Source: Zeus faber (Eukaryota; Chordata; Actinopteri; Zeiformes; Zeidae). Taken from it: a DNA stretch of 64,000 nt. The stretch lies in the NCBI GenBank assembly GCA_960531495.1, contig OY482862.1, positions 8,017,640-8,081,639 of the forward strand. The letters are read 5' to 3'. Each line of letters starts with the position of its first letter. Position 1 is the stretch's first letter. Below are positions 1-13,300 of the stretch, one piece after another. Under the pieces are notes generated by a model. That model made no database searches, had not been told where the DNA came from, and was given only the letters and a program-made list of their open reading frames with translations. Made by a program: the position numbers and the translations under genes.

Positions 1-780
1 TGAAGCTTTCGTTTATTTATTTTCATCCTTTGATCCAACACCGGGAAGCGGTTCCAATACCTACATTTGGAGCCTAGTTCTACAATTCTACAAATCTCCC
101 ACAATGTTGCACAAGATACTGTACCGCAGACGGCCGACCTACAGCGCCGTCCAAATAACAGTGGGAGTGCAGAAGTGTGGAAACATGTGCCGGGGATAAA
201 GGACTGTTCTATTATGTTTTTGTTGTATTCCTGGACTTGAAACCAGTGGCCCAAGGAGGGGTAGGATAAATTCAACCCAGGGCTGGAGGCCACTTTGTCT
301 GCTGTCCGCGGGGTTGTGGGTTTACAAAAGTTGTCCAGGCCTTTCCTTAACCCCCCCCCAAGGCACCAAGCTGTTCGCTGGCAGCGGTGGGGATTTTCCT
401 TAACATGCTTTCCAGCAGCCCTGGCAGAGCAACAGAATACACAAAACATTTAAGCACCTTTTGTGAAAAAATAAATACAATAAATCAATATAAAAATAAA
501 TAAATAGGGCAGAGGTGCGGGGGAGGTTTTACACAGGTATTTGGAGTGTATCCCCTCCCCCTGAATGTCAAATCCCCCAACCCTAACCCTGAAGTGAAAA
601 CCCACTCATTGGTTCCACTGTAACGCCTACATTTTTAGGTTTCTTACACTTAAAACCGAGGCATTAAGACGCACATTCTAAGTTCAGAAATACTACAGTA
701 GGTCAGAAAATAGGTTAGACATGTGCAATTTTTAAATGCGGTCAATAACTCAAATACATTTGTATTCATCTTCGGGGTAG
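1..780. other. Non-coding stretch, no gene recognised
   Basis: No convincing reading frame, splice pattern or known repeat was recognised. It begins with an AT-rich segment that carries AATAAA-like signals on the minus strand (TTTATT near position 11), so it could be the tail of a minus-strand gene outside the window. That is only a possibility. Confidence 0.3.
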
Positions 781-790
781 CCCGGGTAAA

Positions 791-830
791 AGTATGTCAT
801 ATCTGCTGTTTACAGCAGATATGACATACT
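791..830. repeat. Perfect 40-bp palindrome (18-bp arms, 4-nt loop)
   Basis: The arms 791-808 and 813-830 are exact reverse complements around the loop TTTA. Part of one arm with the loop (GCTGTTTACAGC) is repeated just downstream at about 838-849. The hairpin is too short to be a typical pre-miRNA. It may be a cruciform-prone site or the end of a small inverted-repeat element. Confidence 0.85.
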
Positions 831-964
831 ACCATTGCTGTTTACAGCAAAAAAATTTTTTAAACCTAGTCCAATAAAGTCCAATAAGACCCATTGCAGA
901 TTGTACAATCTGCTGTTCGATAGTGTGGTAAAGTCAGTGGATGTCTGTTGATCTTGAAGGTCGT

Positions 965-1410
965 CCTAGTCCTATTAGTTATACTAGTTATGCTAGTATT
1001 TGCACTAGCATTGATTAGCAGGATTAGTTTTCTAGTTGAGTACTAGTTGAATGGACTAGTATTATGTGCAGTATTTGCACTAGCATTGATTAGAAGTTCC
1101 AGCTTTCTAGTTGAGTACTAGTTGAGTAGACTAGTATAAGTTGTAATATTTGCACGAGCATTCATTAGCAGGATAGGTTTTCCAGTTGGGTGCTAGTTGA
1201 GTAGACTAGTATAAGTTGTAATAGTAGCACTAGCATTGATTATTAGGATTCCTTTTCTAGTTGAGTACTAGTTGAGTAGACTAGTAATAGTTGTAATAGT
1301 AGCACTAGCATTGATTAGCCGGCTTCCTTTTATTGTTTAGTACTAGTTGAATAGATTAGTATTAGTTGTAGTATTTGCACTAGCATTGATTAGCAGGATT
1401 AGTGGTAGTT
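965..1410. repeat. 75-bp minisatellite, about six copies
   Basis: The motif GCACTAGCATTGATTAG and variants recur with an exact 75-bp spacing (about 1002, 1077, 1152, 1227, 1302 and 1377). The copies share the flanking words GAGTACTAGTTGA and AGACTAGTA. They differ by scattered substitutions but show no period change, so this is an ageing tandem array. Confidence 0.9.
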
Positions 1411-2741
1411 TACAGACTAAAAGTATTACTGCTATTTCTTCCCTTTATTCCCTCCTTGACATCCATAACCCAATTTGGCAGATAAAGAAAAACAAAAAGG
1501 CTATCAGCCAAAAAAACAGAACCCTGATCCCTATCTCCAGTCCAATATGTTGCCATGACATCAATTAAGACCTAATCCGCCAGAATCCTGTTTTCACTTT
1601 GCTCACTTGCCCCCCAGCGCAATATGCACCAAATGGACGGCTAACTGGTTCAGCACCAATGTAGCCGGGGGTCTCGGCCCCCCCGCGTCATCCATATCGT
1701 GAATTATTCATTCGGGAGAAGCGCTAATCTCATCAGGAAAAACAAACAACAAAAAAAAAAAACCCCACAGAGGACCAGGGGGAAAGAGGCGAGATCATTC
1801 AGGATTATTTTGTTTTCAGGAAATTCGTTTGGCTTCCGGCTCCCGAGTTCACGCCTTTTTAATGAGCGATGGGCCCCGGCGGACTAGGGCCGGGACTGGG
1901 AGCAAGGGGATGTGTCGTTTGCTCACTTTTGTCTTTCTGACTCGGTTTCCCCTCCGCCTGGCGCTCTCGCTCGCCGTCCGTCTCCCAAGGTCTCCCCCGT
2001 CTCCCCCGTCTCCGCTCAGGCATTGACGCCGCCGAACCGTTTGCTCGAGTAGGTTGTAGTGCCTTTTCGTCTTTTCTTTCTGACGCCGCGAGTCCGGGCG
2101 GAGGGCACACGGCCCTCGCGCTTTCGGGAGGGACGTAAACGCAGTTAATGTTGAAATCGTGCGGGGATCTCTCCTTCCCATTTCACGTTTCCGATTTTCA
2201 CCGCAATACGGGAGCTTGTTGTTTGCTTCTGCTCGAGTCCGGCTCGTCCTAGAACTACCGGACAAGCAACGTTTCGGGTCCGTGTTGTGTGTTGGTTTCC
2301 AGTTTGACAATCAAGCCACTCGGCTACTTTGGCAGGATTTTGATTCCTTAATGGGATAATGTGCAGCCAGCCGCTCACGCTCGCAAAATAACCGCTGACA
2401 GTCCCCTATCTCTCCAAAGTGATAATGACCGCTGGCTGCACGCTATCCTGCTCGTGACACGGCTCCTTACTAAAATAAAGAAGGGAGTGGTCGCCCATAG
2501 CAACGGCCATTATTAACAGACAGCTGTCATTATTCAGAGATAACTGGCAGCGGATTGTCGGCTGTTGACCAATCGGAATCGAGTATTGCACAGAGCCGTG
2601 TTATGGGTTTGGGCAGATTGACAATTAAATCGGTCGTTGGCGTTAATGACGGATGTTTCTATTTTTATTTTTATCCGCCAGGAAGAATCTGAGCATTGAA
2701 ACGGTGTCGGTCAGTGCAGGTCACTGTGTTCAGAAACTGAG
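1411..2741. other. Non-coding, with a CpG-rich core at about 1825-2260
   Basis: No exon was recognised. The part from about 1825 to 2260 is GC-rich with many CpG dinucleotides, unlike the AT-rich flanks, and a CCAAT word lies near 2570. This is compatible with an unmethylated promoter island, but no coding exon can be attached to it. Positions about 2490-2605 resemble a second copy near 28440-28580. Confidence 0.35.
2490..2605. repeat. Dispersed repeat copy 1 (partner near 28.5 kb)
   Basis: Several ordered words are shared with 28440-28580: AACAGACAGC, CATTATTCAGA, TAACTG, GAGTATT and CACAGAGCC. The order and spacing are conserved between the two copies, which indicates a common interspersed element of unknown class. 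Confidence 0.6.
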
Positions 2742-3685
2742 CAGAGGGAGAGAAGGAGAGAAGAGGAGATGAGGAGAGAGGGAGAGAAGGAGAGAAGGAG
2801 AGAAGAGGAGATGAGGAGAGAGGGAGAGAAGGGGAGAAGAGGAGAGAGGAGAGAGGGAGAGAAGGGGAGAAGAGGAGATGAGGAGAGAGGGAGAGAAGGG
2901 GAGAAGAGGAGAGAGGAGAGAGGGAGAGAGGGAGAGAAGGAGAGAAGAGGAGAGAAGGAGAGAAGAGGAGAGAGGGAGAGAAGGAGAGAAGGGGAGAAGA
3001 GGAGAGAGGGAGAGAAGGGGAGAAGAGGAGAGAGGGAGAGAAGGAGAGAAGGGGAGAAGAGGAGAGAGGGAGAGAAGGAGAGAAGAGGAGAGAGGCAGAG
3101 AGGGAGAGAGGAGAGAGGGAGAGAAGGAGAGAAGAGGAGAAGGAGAGAGGGAGAGAAGGAGAGAAGAGGAGAGAGGGAGAGAAAGAGAGAAGGGGAGAAG
3201 AGGAGAGAGGGAGAGAAGGAGAGAAGAGGAGAGAGGAGAGAGGGAGAGAGGGAGAGAAGGAGAGAAGGGGAGAAGAGGAGAGAGGGAGAGAAGGAGAGAA
3301 GAGGAGAGAGGGAGAGAAGGAGAGAAGGGGAGAGAGGAGAGAGGGAGAGAAGGAGAGAAGGGGAGAGAGGGAGAGAAGGAGAGAATAGGAGAGAAGGAGA
3401 GAGGGAGAGAAGGAGAGAAGGAGAGAAGAGGAGAGAGGGAGAGAAGGAGAGGAGAGAAGAGGAGAGAAGAGGAGAGAGGGAGAGAGGGAGAGAAGGGGAG
3501 AAGAGGAGAGAGGGAGAGAAGGAGAGGAGAGAAGAGGAGAGAAGAGGAGAGAGGGAGAGAGGGAGAGAAGGGGAGAAGGGGAGAGAAGAGGAGAGAGGGA
3601 GAGAGGGAGAGAAGGGGAGAAGGGGAGGAAAGAGGGAGAGAAGGGGAGAAGGGGAGGAAAGAGGGAGAGACAGAGAAGGAGAGAC
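2742..3685. repeat. Purine-only GA minisatellite (~950 bp)
   Basis: Almost every base on the plus strand is A or G, built from the words GAGAGGGAGAGAAGGAG and GGGGAGAAGAGGA. A short related block recurs at about 3838-3890. Long open frames here encode only R/E/G/K strings and are by-products of the repeat. Long homopurine tracts with mirror symmetry can form triplex DNA. Confidence 0.95.
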
Positions 3686-5415
3686 TTTTGACTTTGAAGC
3701 TTCCTTTATTTGCAGTAAGTCACGTCACGGCAGCAGCAACTTAATCACGAACGGAACCAAAAAAAAACAAAAACAAAAACAAAAAAGACAAATCAGTCAA
3801 CCGGTAAACAGGCGGCAAGAGTACAGACATCCCTCGTCAGAGAAGGAGAGAAGGAGAGAGGGATAGAAGGGGAGAAGGAGAGGAGGGAAGGATAGAACTC
3901 TCTCCCTCTCAGAGCTGTTTTGGATTTACTTTTTGATCGTTTCTGATGTTCATTGCGTTGAAGGGTGGGCATTGTGTGCACTGCCTGTAAAACAACGCAC
4001 TGTGACGTTCCCCCTCTCGTGTGCTTCTGCTTCCTTGCGATGGGGTGTGATCCAGTAAAAAACGGGATGTTTTTGTGTAAATGCTTTGCCTGTAAATAAT
4101 AAATCCTGCACTTCAGTGATGGAGAGACCACATTTGTCACATCACATTACGTTCTATGCGAAGTTTGCACGATCTCCCAAGCCTACCGTGTAATAATGCT
4201 TCATAGATCTTGCTCAAAAATAATTCTTGCCTAAATACTATGCGACTATAACTCTATCAATCACCTTTATATTTTTCTTCTAATTTTAAACCTTTGTGTT
4301 TCAACCACTTCAGCAAGGTAAGTGCAACATTTCCCAAGAGACGGGGGGATTGAATATCTATTCATCTGAGTAAACACCAAGCTTGCTCTGCAAAACAATT
4401 TAGCACTGAAGTGGAGTGCTTTCAATCCCAGGGCGAGAGAGGAGGATATTTTGAATTATAATACCCGTCCCTGCTTGTAATAAATACTCATTTATGTCAC
4501 GTTTTAATTTGTGGCGAAGGGTCGAGTTGAGACAAATCCATAAATATCATGAATGGCCCGACTGACTCATACAGGGTTGCACGGCAGTGACTGGACAGGA
4601 GCAGTGCACCGTTCGGGCTTTTCAATTAGGAAATGAGCCTGTAAAGGTCATTCTAAGATTTACTTCGGTGGCGATATAAACTGCACAGGACGAGCACCAT
4701 CAATAACCTTGATGTGTTGTTTAGAGAATGTTTATTATCATATGATACACACGTTAATAGTTGGAGGACTTCTAAATGGGAAGTACAAGGTTATCTTACG
4801 TCAATCACAATTTGCGTCCCTAACAGATGGGACGATTCGTGTCCTGGTTTGGACTGTTGGTGTTTCATCGCCATCTGGAGGCTGCAAGCAGTGAGTACAG
4901 ATTGTGTGTGTGTGTGTGTGTGTGTGTTTTTTTTATATATATGAAAACATAGTATGAGGTAAAGTAAAGTGTAAAGTTATTAAATTATATCCATTTTAAG
5001 CAATGAAAAAAATCTGGCCTGTATCTTAGCTCCTTACATCCTTGTAGGTGAACCTGTCTGACTGCCCTGGCAATCAGCTGGCGTTCTAATGGCATGTTGT
5101 GCTGACATGCCTAAAATAAGCGTGTCCAACTTCCAGGGACAGGGAATTTTCATGCCTTTGTATACATCCTTCAATGTGTTCCCTCTGTAATTCGACTCTA
5201 AACACTTTGAAACAATTGAAGGCCGGCATCTATTTGTGTTCCATTGAAGCAACCTATGATATATGGATTTGTAGAACACAACTTACGTGGACCATAATAC
5301 CAACCCCAGCGATCTGGCTTAACCCAGCAACCCCCTGGACCAGTGTCATACAGCCCAGTATATTCAGTGGAGTCTGGTGGGATGGGGGTGGTATAGTGAG
5401 AGAGAGAAGAGTTGA
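3686..5415. other. Intergenic DNA, no gene recognised
   Basis: No reading frame or splice pattern of a known family was recognised. It contains a (TG)n run at about 4912-4927. Confidence 0.4.
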
Positions 5416-5500
5416 GCTGCTCAAGTCAAGTCAAGTGTATTTGTATATCCCTTAATCACAATACAGTCTCAAAGGACTTCACAAACCCACATTTCACATA
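5416..5500. repeat. Short interspersed repeat fragment downstream of nmi
   Basis: The words CAAGTCAAGTCAAGTGTATT and CAGTCTCAAAGGACTTCAC match a fragment I recognise as very common in teleost genomes. The family name is not assigned. It lies just beyond the nmi stop codon. Confidence 0.5.
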
Positions 5501-5509
5501 AGGAATTCA

Positions 5510-7715
5510 TTATTCGGCCGCTGTCTTAGCCGTCAACTCATTGAAGAAGACGTGGAGTTTCTTGTCAGGCGAGATGTACTTGATGTTCTCGATCTCGCCG
5601 CCGTTGTTGCTGGGCTTCTGGAAGTAGATCTCCAGATGGTCCTGGACGTCCTCCTCGTCCTCAATGGCCTCCATGTCATCGATGCTTCCCAGGAGCACGG
5701 TTCTCTTGGCAGCGCCGCAGAAGGTCTTGGGTAAAGCAGTGGATAGAGTAGACAGACCGCTCGGGCAGTTTGGTAAATTTGTCACACCAAAGTGGCTTCA
5801 ACTTCTTCAATTTCTTTTTATCCTGGTCTCATTATATGTTGCCTAAGTAAATACTTCACTTTATTTGTGGCAGCGCCACTCGTCAATGTCACATTATGGT
5901 CGCTTGTTTAGCCAATCACATAAAAAAGCTGGGTTGTAAAAGTTTTCATTACTGATAACGTCTGGTTCATACAAACTGTCAGTTATTTCTTAACATGTAA
6001 CATGTGAAAAGGATATGAAAAGTAATGAATTAATGAAAACGGTTTTGTTAAAATGATATGACATCGTTGATCAAAAACGCAAGTACGTTTTGTGTCCTCT
6101 GTGTGTCCTCTGAGGGAGCGATCGCGATGCAATTTAAGCCCCTGTCTCCCTCTCCATGTGTTATGGAGACATTGCAGAGGGAGCGGTTGAGCGTCACCGT
6201 TCCTCTACTATAAATAAAAGCAAATAAAAACATTGTGCTTTTATTTTAGATGAATTATATTTTTCTCAATTTCCTTGTTGAACGAAAGCAACGTGCCTGA
6301 CGGGTACACTCTCTTAGTCACTCTCTTACCTACACCCCCCCAAATTAAAGTTTTCTTTAATTTTACCTTTTCAAAATGACTATTCCTGCTCCTGACAATC
6401 GGAGCTTTGTAAAGAAGTATTCAGGACAACATGACTATATCCAGCTAAGGAATCGCTCAAACAGCTTAAAAAATGGCTCCTTTGAGAAATAAATTTGTTT
6501 CGCTTAAAAGATTTTTTTTTTTATTCTGTGTTTTTGTTTATTTAAAAATTATTGTTCGTCTGCAACTTTTATCTACTTCTGATCTTCTAAGGCCACTCGA
6601 GTGGCCCGGTCTCCCTTGAAATTGAGACATCAATAATTTGTCAGGTTAAATACTAAATAAACTCAGATCAGACATCCGATACCAGTAGGTAATATGATAT
6701 CAGTGTCGCGGAATATCCCAAATATAACACCAAAAACCATATCAAACATGTCAGATATTTGAGAAAAGCAACTTCACTTCAGCAAGCAACTACACTCCTT
6801 ACACTTTCTTACACGAAACATATGAAATGTCAGTTCTTTCGCCCTACTGACCCCAAACAAATGGTCTAAAGTAAAGGATCGGATGGTTCTCTGTTTCAGC
6901 TGATACTTCAAATCAGAGCAAGAGAGTGATGATCTCAGCGTTTTTATTTTGTTTCTATCTCTTTTTTTTTTTTACCTGAAACTTCCGCATCTTGTAGTTG
7001 TAAACGGGTGCGACCCTCACGTTCACTTCCCCGTCCAGATCGACGCGGTACGTCCCGCTGAGGGCCAGGCTCTCTGCCACTGGATGAAACCAGAGGCATT
7101 ATGTTACGCTTATTTTAAACATGTAAAACAATCTCTGTTTCTATTCTTTCTTTCAGTATTGGATGGCTACTTCCTCTTACGCCAGATTTGACATCCACTG
7201 GGTTAGGTTCCAACATGTGAAATGAAGTTGAGTTCTTTGTTATTGTATCGAATTCCAATGATATGTAGGTTTGATTGAATTGTAGTCTGGCTGCTGGTTC
7301 ACAATTAAGATTTAATTTGTATTACATGTAAATGTTAAGTTGGCTCAACCTATTAGAATCAGAATCGGGCTTAATTGGCGAAGTACGCTTGCACATGCAA
7401 GGAACTTGACTCTGGTTTTTAGTGACTTTCGGTACGTACAGACCAAAACAGCAGAAATTTGCAAAGAAAAAATAAAATGTTTAAAAAAAGGTAAGCAAAG
7501 TTTGAGAACAATATTTACATACATCTGTAATAAACAGGCAAGCAGAACATTCGAAACAGATAAATACATAGATATTGAAATATCTACAGTGGGTGAGTAA
7601 GTCATTGAGTGATATTGGACACACTATTAGGCGATTAATGAAAAACAAATATTGAAATGGTCTTCTATTGAATATTGTATAATTAGCTTTGAGCCAGATT
7701 AATCAGCACTACATA

Positions 7716-7752
<37 letters not shown>

Positions 7753-10335
7753 ACACACACACATAAATCGAGGCTAAAAGTTGTACCTCCTGTGTTGAGG
7801 AAGGTGACATGACCGATGCCGGTGTTCTTGTCGTACTCCACCTCCTCAACCTCTCCACCTCCTCTGCTGGGCCTGGAGAAGCTCATCTCCAGACAGTCCC
7901 TAGTTTTCTCCTTGGGCATGGCCGACTGAGCGCCGGAGAACATGAGGCGTTTCTTGGAGATGTCCAGGAGGACCTGCAGCGTTCAGCCATGGAAGGGCAA
8001 GCTATTCGTTTGGCATTGTTCCCACAAAGGCAAAACATACCTTTGATAAAATACACTGCTTAGGGTTAGGGTTAGGGAAGACACAAAGTGTACCTCAAAC
8101 TTCACGGAGGGGGTCATTGTCATTCTTTTGGGTTTCAAGTTCAACTTGGTTGTCCCACAAGGCACGGAGCATTTTGGCATGCTCAGGATCTGCAAAGCGA
8201 CTGGAGGGACGGTCAAAGAGACAGAAACATTGAAATGGAAGAGGCCAAATGAGAGATAAGCTAAGGTTGATTGAGTAACTGACTCGGAAATAGGCTTCTC
8301 AATGGTAGAGGTGTATAAATCTAGATATAAAATATGTAGGCCACCTAATTATCGCACATATTTCGTTCACATACATGTGTCTTTGTCACACGAACGGGCC
8401 TTTGTAACACATTTACAGACAAAATCCTTCAATATGTTTGAGTAATGCAATCAGGTTCTAAGAGGGGACAACACCTCCCATTTCCTTGTTATGTGTGCGC
8501 GCAGTGACGTACACTCCTTTCTGCTCTTTGTCTGGCAGCCATAAATAACCAGCTGAACACGATAAAGGATCGCACTCAGGGACTTTCCAATAAAGGCAGC
8601 AGGGTATAACCTTCAGCACCTGAGTCATCCAAAGGAACTTGAGCCCTGTCTGTTGCTACCATCTTGGCTTCAGGTCAAAGAACTTTGAATGAGTTTTGCA
8701 TTTTAAATCATGCAAATGTAATTCTCTTATCCGATTGTGTGTGCCACTGCTTTTCGTTTGTCGACCCTGAAGGAGTTTGAACACACTGGATGCAATGGTA
8801 CCCAAGGATAGTGTCCAACTAGTATCAAACGACCCCCTAGTATCAAACGCTCGGACCCTCAAAAATAACGCCTGCCTATTCTGAATGACCTGATAATCAT
8901 ATGGCAAAATCATATAACTTCATGATGACTTGTTAACTGTACATAACTGGGAGTCAGTGCTGGCCATTTTGATTAGGAACATACTCTACTGTGTGCTGTA
9001 GTTAAATATATGTTTTTTAATTATGGATTTTCATTTGTTGCTTTTAACTCTTTTTACTTACATTTTTTGCTTCTTGTATACTCTATATTTAGTCAATATT
9101 CAAGATATGTATAATCTTATTATAAAGATTATATTATACATAATATTTTTCAGATTTTAATTAATTAATGAATATCCCCTCCTACTTTGTTTTGCACAGT
9201 TTGCCCTTGAATGACAAAATGTGACAAATGAAAATCTGTGTAAATTAAAATGTAAATATCACAGCATCCATACCATGTGATGTAATTATGAAATAAAAAC
9301 AATTATAGATAAAATTGTAATGATCTGCAATGCACCAATCAAGTCAAAATCCTTCAATATGTATATGTAAAGAAACATATACAGACTTTGAGTCTGAAAG
9401 TCTCTAAACTAGCACAAGAACTAACCCTAACTTTAGGCATCCCGTTGTCTGCCTGACAGTTCACCTTTCTCCTCCTCGAAGGTGATGAGCGCCTGTCCTC
9501 CGCGGAGGAGCTGCGTCGGCCTCTGAGTGATGGTGAACACTCCTTTGATATACTGTCCGTCACTCTCGCCCTCCTCTTTGCTCTCTCCGGTAAACTTCAT
9601 CTTTGTGTCTGGAATTTGGACGCAAACCTGAAAAGCGATTTGGTCTCAGTAAACGCCGTGAACTGTGTGATTATATGAAAGAGCTGCGGCGTCAGCCGCT
9701 ATCTACCTTGTGTTTCTGCCTGAGTTTGGCAAACTCGAGTCTCTTAAGTTGTAACTCATCTTTGCACCTCTTCAGCCTGGCCTTCAAGTCCTCGTTATCC
9801 TTCTGTAGGATGGAGATTTCACCCTACGTGGGTGATATTGTTTAATCCGCAATACGTTAACAACAGCGTTATTTAGAGGGAAAAAAGCCATAACATTTTC
9901 AAAAGAAAATGCATCTTCATTGATATTATATCGAATGGAACATCGCCATATTTAGGCTTTTTAAAAGCATTTGAATATGTGCTCATATAGGTCTAGTTAG
10001 TTATGTATGTGCAGATGAGGCTGAAAGCAGGGTTTTCTACCTTTATCCCTTGCATGATCTTGGTAAACTCCTTCTGGCACTGCTCTTGCTGTTGCATAAC
10101 ATCATACAGGTCGTCTGACGCCTTCTTCTTGACTCCATCTTCATTGAGTTTTTCTAAAATGAGCCTGGATTTCTCATCGTCAGCCTTCTCCACCTTAGCC
10201 TTAGAAATGACGGGATTCACAGTAGTTTGTTTTCAAATGGAATAAAATAATTAAAGATCTAAGTGAAGTTTTTGGAAGGCCTTGTGATTGGGGGAAGTTC
10301 TGACATACAGTATAATAATAATAATAATAATAATA

Positions 10336-10374
<39 letters not shown>

Positions 10375-13300
10375 GCTGCAGGCAGCAATACACAGAGTCC
10401 AGTTTAGTCGTGTTAGGTACGTATTACAGTTTTCCGAGGTTCCTCCACATCCTCATTCCCGCTGCACTCCGTGCTCTCTGGCCAGGGAGAGTGCAGAGGA
10501 AGCACCGGCGCTCCTGCTGTACAATTGGCTGTTCTTGTCACATGGTTGTTTCTCTGCTGTACGATTGGCTGTTCTTGTCACAAGTTTTGTAAAAGAGAGA
10601 GGCCCGTGTAGATGTAATATCTTTAAAATAAACCTTCTATGTTTGCCTGTGAACCAGAGCTTCTCATTGTTATCACTCACCGTGCTGTCTGTGGAAATAG
10701 AGCTGCACTCTCAGTGATGGAGAGGTGACCATTTGGTGCCGTGTTGGGCAATGATGATGTAGTGACAGAAATGTGACCGTTTGATGCCGTGTGGTGCAAC
10801 AATGATAGAGTGACGTAATGATGTAATGACGCAGTGAAGATTTTCCAGGATTATTTATAGTTTTCCGGGTCCTACTTTTCTGATGCGTTCTGAGTCCATG
10901 AAACGCATCATGGACTCCTACATTTTCTATGTCACGACTTCCTCTAACCTCGCAAAGTAAGGAGGGACACGGCAATCACAATACCTTTATTTACAAACAG
11001 AATAAGAGATAAAATATCAAACAAAAAGCTCAGTCGACGTCGAGCAGGTAAGACGACGAATAGAATAACGAGTAATAACGAATTGGATGATGACATCATA
11101 AAGCGTCCTACTCAACAAACTCATCTCTCTCCAGCACCTGAAAGGAAGTTTTAGAACCTTGGCGTGTCGGCAAAGCAGGAAACGTTCAGCTACTTCCAGT
11201 AAATGCTTTCGTTTTTTCACTAATTCCCGCTCGGAATGTGGATTGTATGGTTCAAACTTGAACCACGAGATGTCTGTGACGTCCAAGTTCTAACGAGACT
11301 CCAACCATGTCTGTGGGTCCAGCGGGTAGGTGTCAGGGTTCGCCCGGGTCCTACCAGCATCAGCCACTAGATGCCGCCAGTACTGCCTTTTCAAGGTTGC
11401 TCTGCTTCACCTATTTCCGTTCCTGATTACCCTGCCTCATTAGGTTATATGTTTCACCTGTGTCTCGTTTGGTCGTCCCTATTTAGACCCTGTCGTTTGT
11501 GTCCTCGGGCGCTCAGTCTTGAGTTTGTCTAACCTCATGACAACGCTCTTGTTCCAAGCTTCCGAGACTTCTTATTTGTTTTTGCCCAGTTTTTGTACTT
11601 GTTTTGAGTAAACCTCTATTTTTGCCACCTCGCCTCTGCCTTGTTCTCTGCACCTGGGTTCACTCAGCATACCCCCTAACAGCAAGACTGAGCCACAACA
11701 TGGACCCAGCAGAGAGCCAGCCTCCAGAGGTGGAGAGCCTGCGGGTGGCCTTGACGAACCAAGGGGCTGCGATTGGCCGACACGAGCGGGTTCTCCAACA
11801 AGTCCTGGACAACCTGCAGTCGCTCGCCCAGGCCATCCAGCAGAGCCAGGCACAGGCTCCACCTATGGCCCCTGCGCCAGCCCTGCCTCCCATGGACCCG
11901 CGTCCTCCAGAGCACCGCGAACCACGACTGCCGGCGCCAGAGAGGTACGACGGTAACCCAGGGGGCTGTCGTGGCTTTCTGACACAATGCTCCCTGGCTT
12001 TCGAGCTCCAGCCGTCACAGTTCCCCACCCAGCGCTCACAGGTGGCATACGTGGTCACGCTACTCACCGGCAAAGCACTCTCCTGGGCCACAGCCATTTG
12101 GAATCGGCAAACCCCGGCCTGCTCCAGCTACCAGGCTTTTGCCGGGGAGATGCGCCGAGTGTTCGACCACTCAGTATGTGGGAGGGAGGCGTCGACACGG
12201 CTACTCCGGCTCCGCCAGGGGGGACAGAGCGTGGCGGACTACGCCATCGCATTCCGCACCCTCGCCGTGGCGTCTGGATGGAACAGCGAGGCACTCATCG
12301 CGGCCTTCCAGGAGGGCCTCAATGAGGGGGTCAAGGACGAGCTGGCATCCCGGGAGGCGCAGGAGGACCTGGACACGCTCATCGATGCAGCGATTCGGGT
12401 GGACAACCGCCTCCGGGAGAGACAAGGGGAACGCGTTTTCCCCGCTTCACCAATACCAGCGCGCAGAGCGGCTCTGGGGACGAGGCCTCCCGAGCATCTC
12501 CTGGCTATCCCGAGCTCGCCTCCAGCATCAAGGGAGGAGCCGATGCAAGTAGGCAGCACACGGCTCTCTCGGTCCGAACGTGACCGGCGGATGAGAGAGC
12601 GCTGCTGCTTGTACTGTGGGATCCCGGGGCATTTCCGTTCTTCCTGCCCTGAGCTCTCGGGAAAAGCCAACTCTCGTCCAGGGTAGGGAGAACTGCGACG
12701 AGACCAACCTTCTCTCCCGAGCTCGAGGCGACCAGGGTCCTGCTGGCTGCCTCCCTCGCCTGGGGAGATCAACATCACTCCCTCCAAGCTATGGTGGATT
12801 CCGGCGCTGCAGGAAGCTTCCTGGATGTAGGGCTAGCAAAGGCCCTAAAGCTCCCTCTGGCACCTCTAGAGCATCCTCTCACGGTGACAGCCCTGGATGG
12901 AAGACCACTGGGGTCCGGTAGCGTGTGCCATCTCACCGCCCCCCTTTGGCTGTCACTGGAGGGAAAACATTCAGAGGTAATCCAGCTCCACCTCATCCAC
13001 TCTCCTGAGTTTCCACTGGTCCTGGGCTACCCATGGCTAGCCCGTCACAACCCACATCTGGACTGGGCCTCCGGGCGTCTCACCGAATGGGGCCCTGCCT
13101 GCCACACCACCTGTCTTCGTTCTAGTCCGTCTTCTCACCCTCTCGAGTCTCCAGTCCGTGTCCAAGCTCGGGCCCCTTCCCAAGCCCCTGCCCACTCCGG
13201 AGTTCCTGTCCGTGTCCTGGCTCCAGTCCGTATTCAAGGTCCCATCCATCCCGAGTTTTCACGAGTGCCCCACGAGTATGCCGATCTGAGGGAGGTCTTC

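Noticed and set aside
965-1410. Possible CRISPR-like array
   Set aside because: The 75-bp units are contiguous repeats without unique spacers, in an animal genome; it is a minisatellite.
2769-3866. Long open frames of 365 and 288 codons
   Set aside because: They are products of the GA repeat: only Arg, Glu, Gly, Lys and Met occur, and two frames are open at once for the same reason.
8060-8078. TTAGGG x3 resembling telomeric repeat
   Set aside because: Three copies are too few to claim an interstitial telomere; chance or a small repeat is enough.
11017-11286. 89-codon minus-strand frame in repeat unit A
   Set aside because: The related copies at 32.4 kb and 63.7 kb do not preserve an open frame, so the DNA repeat explains it.
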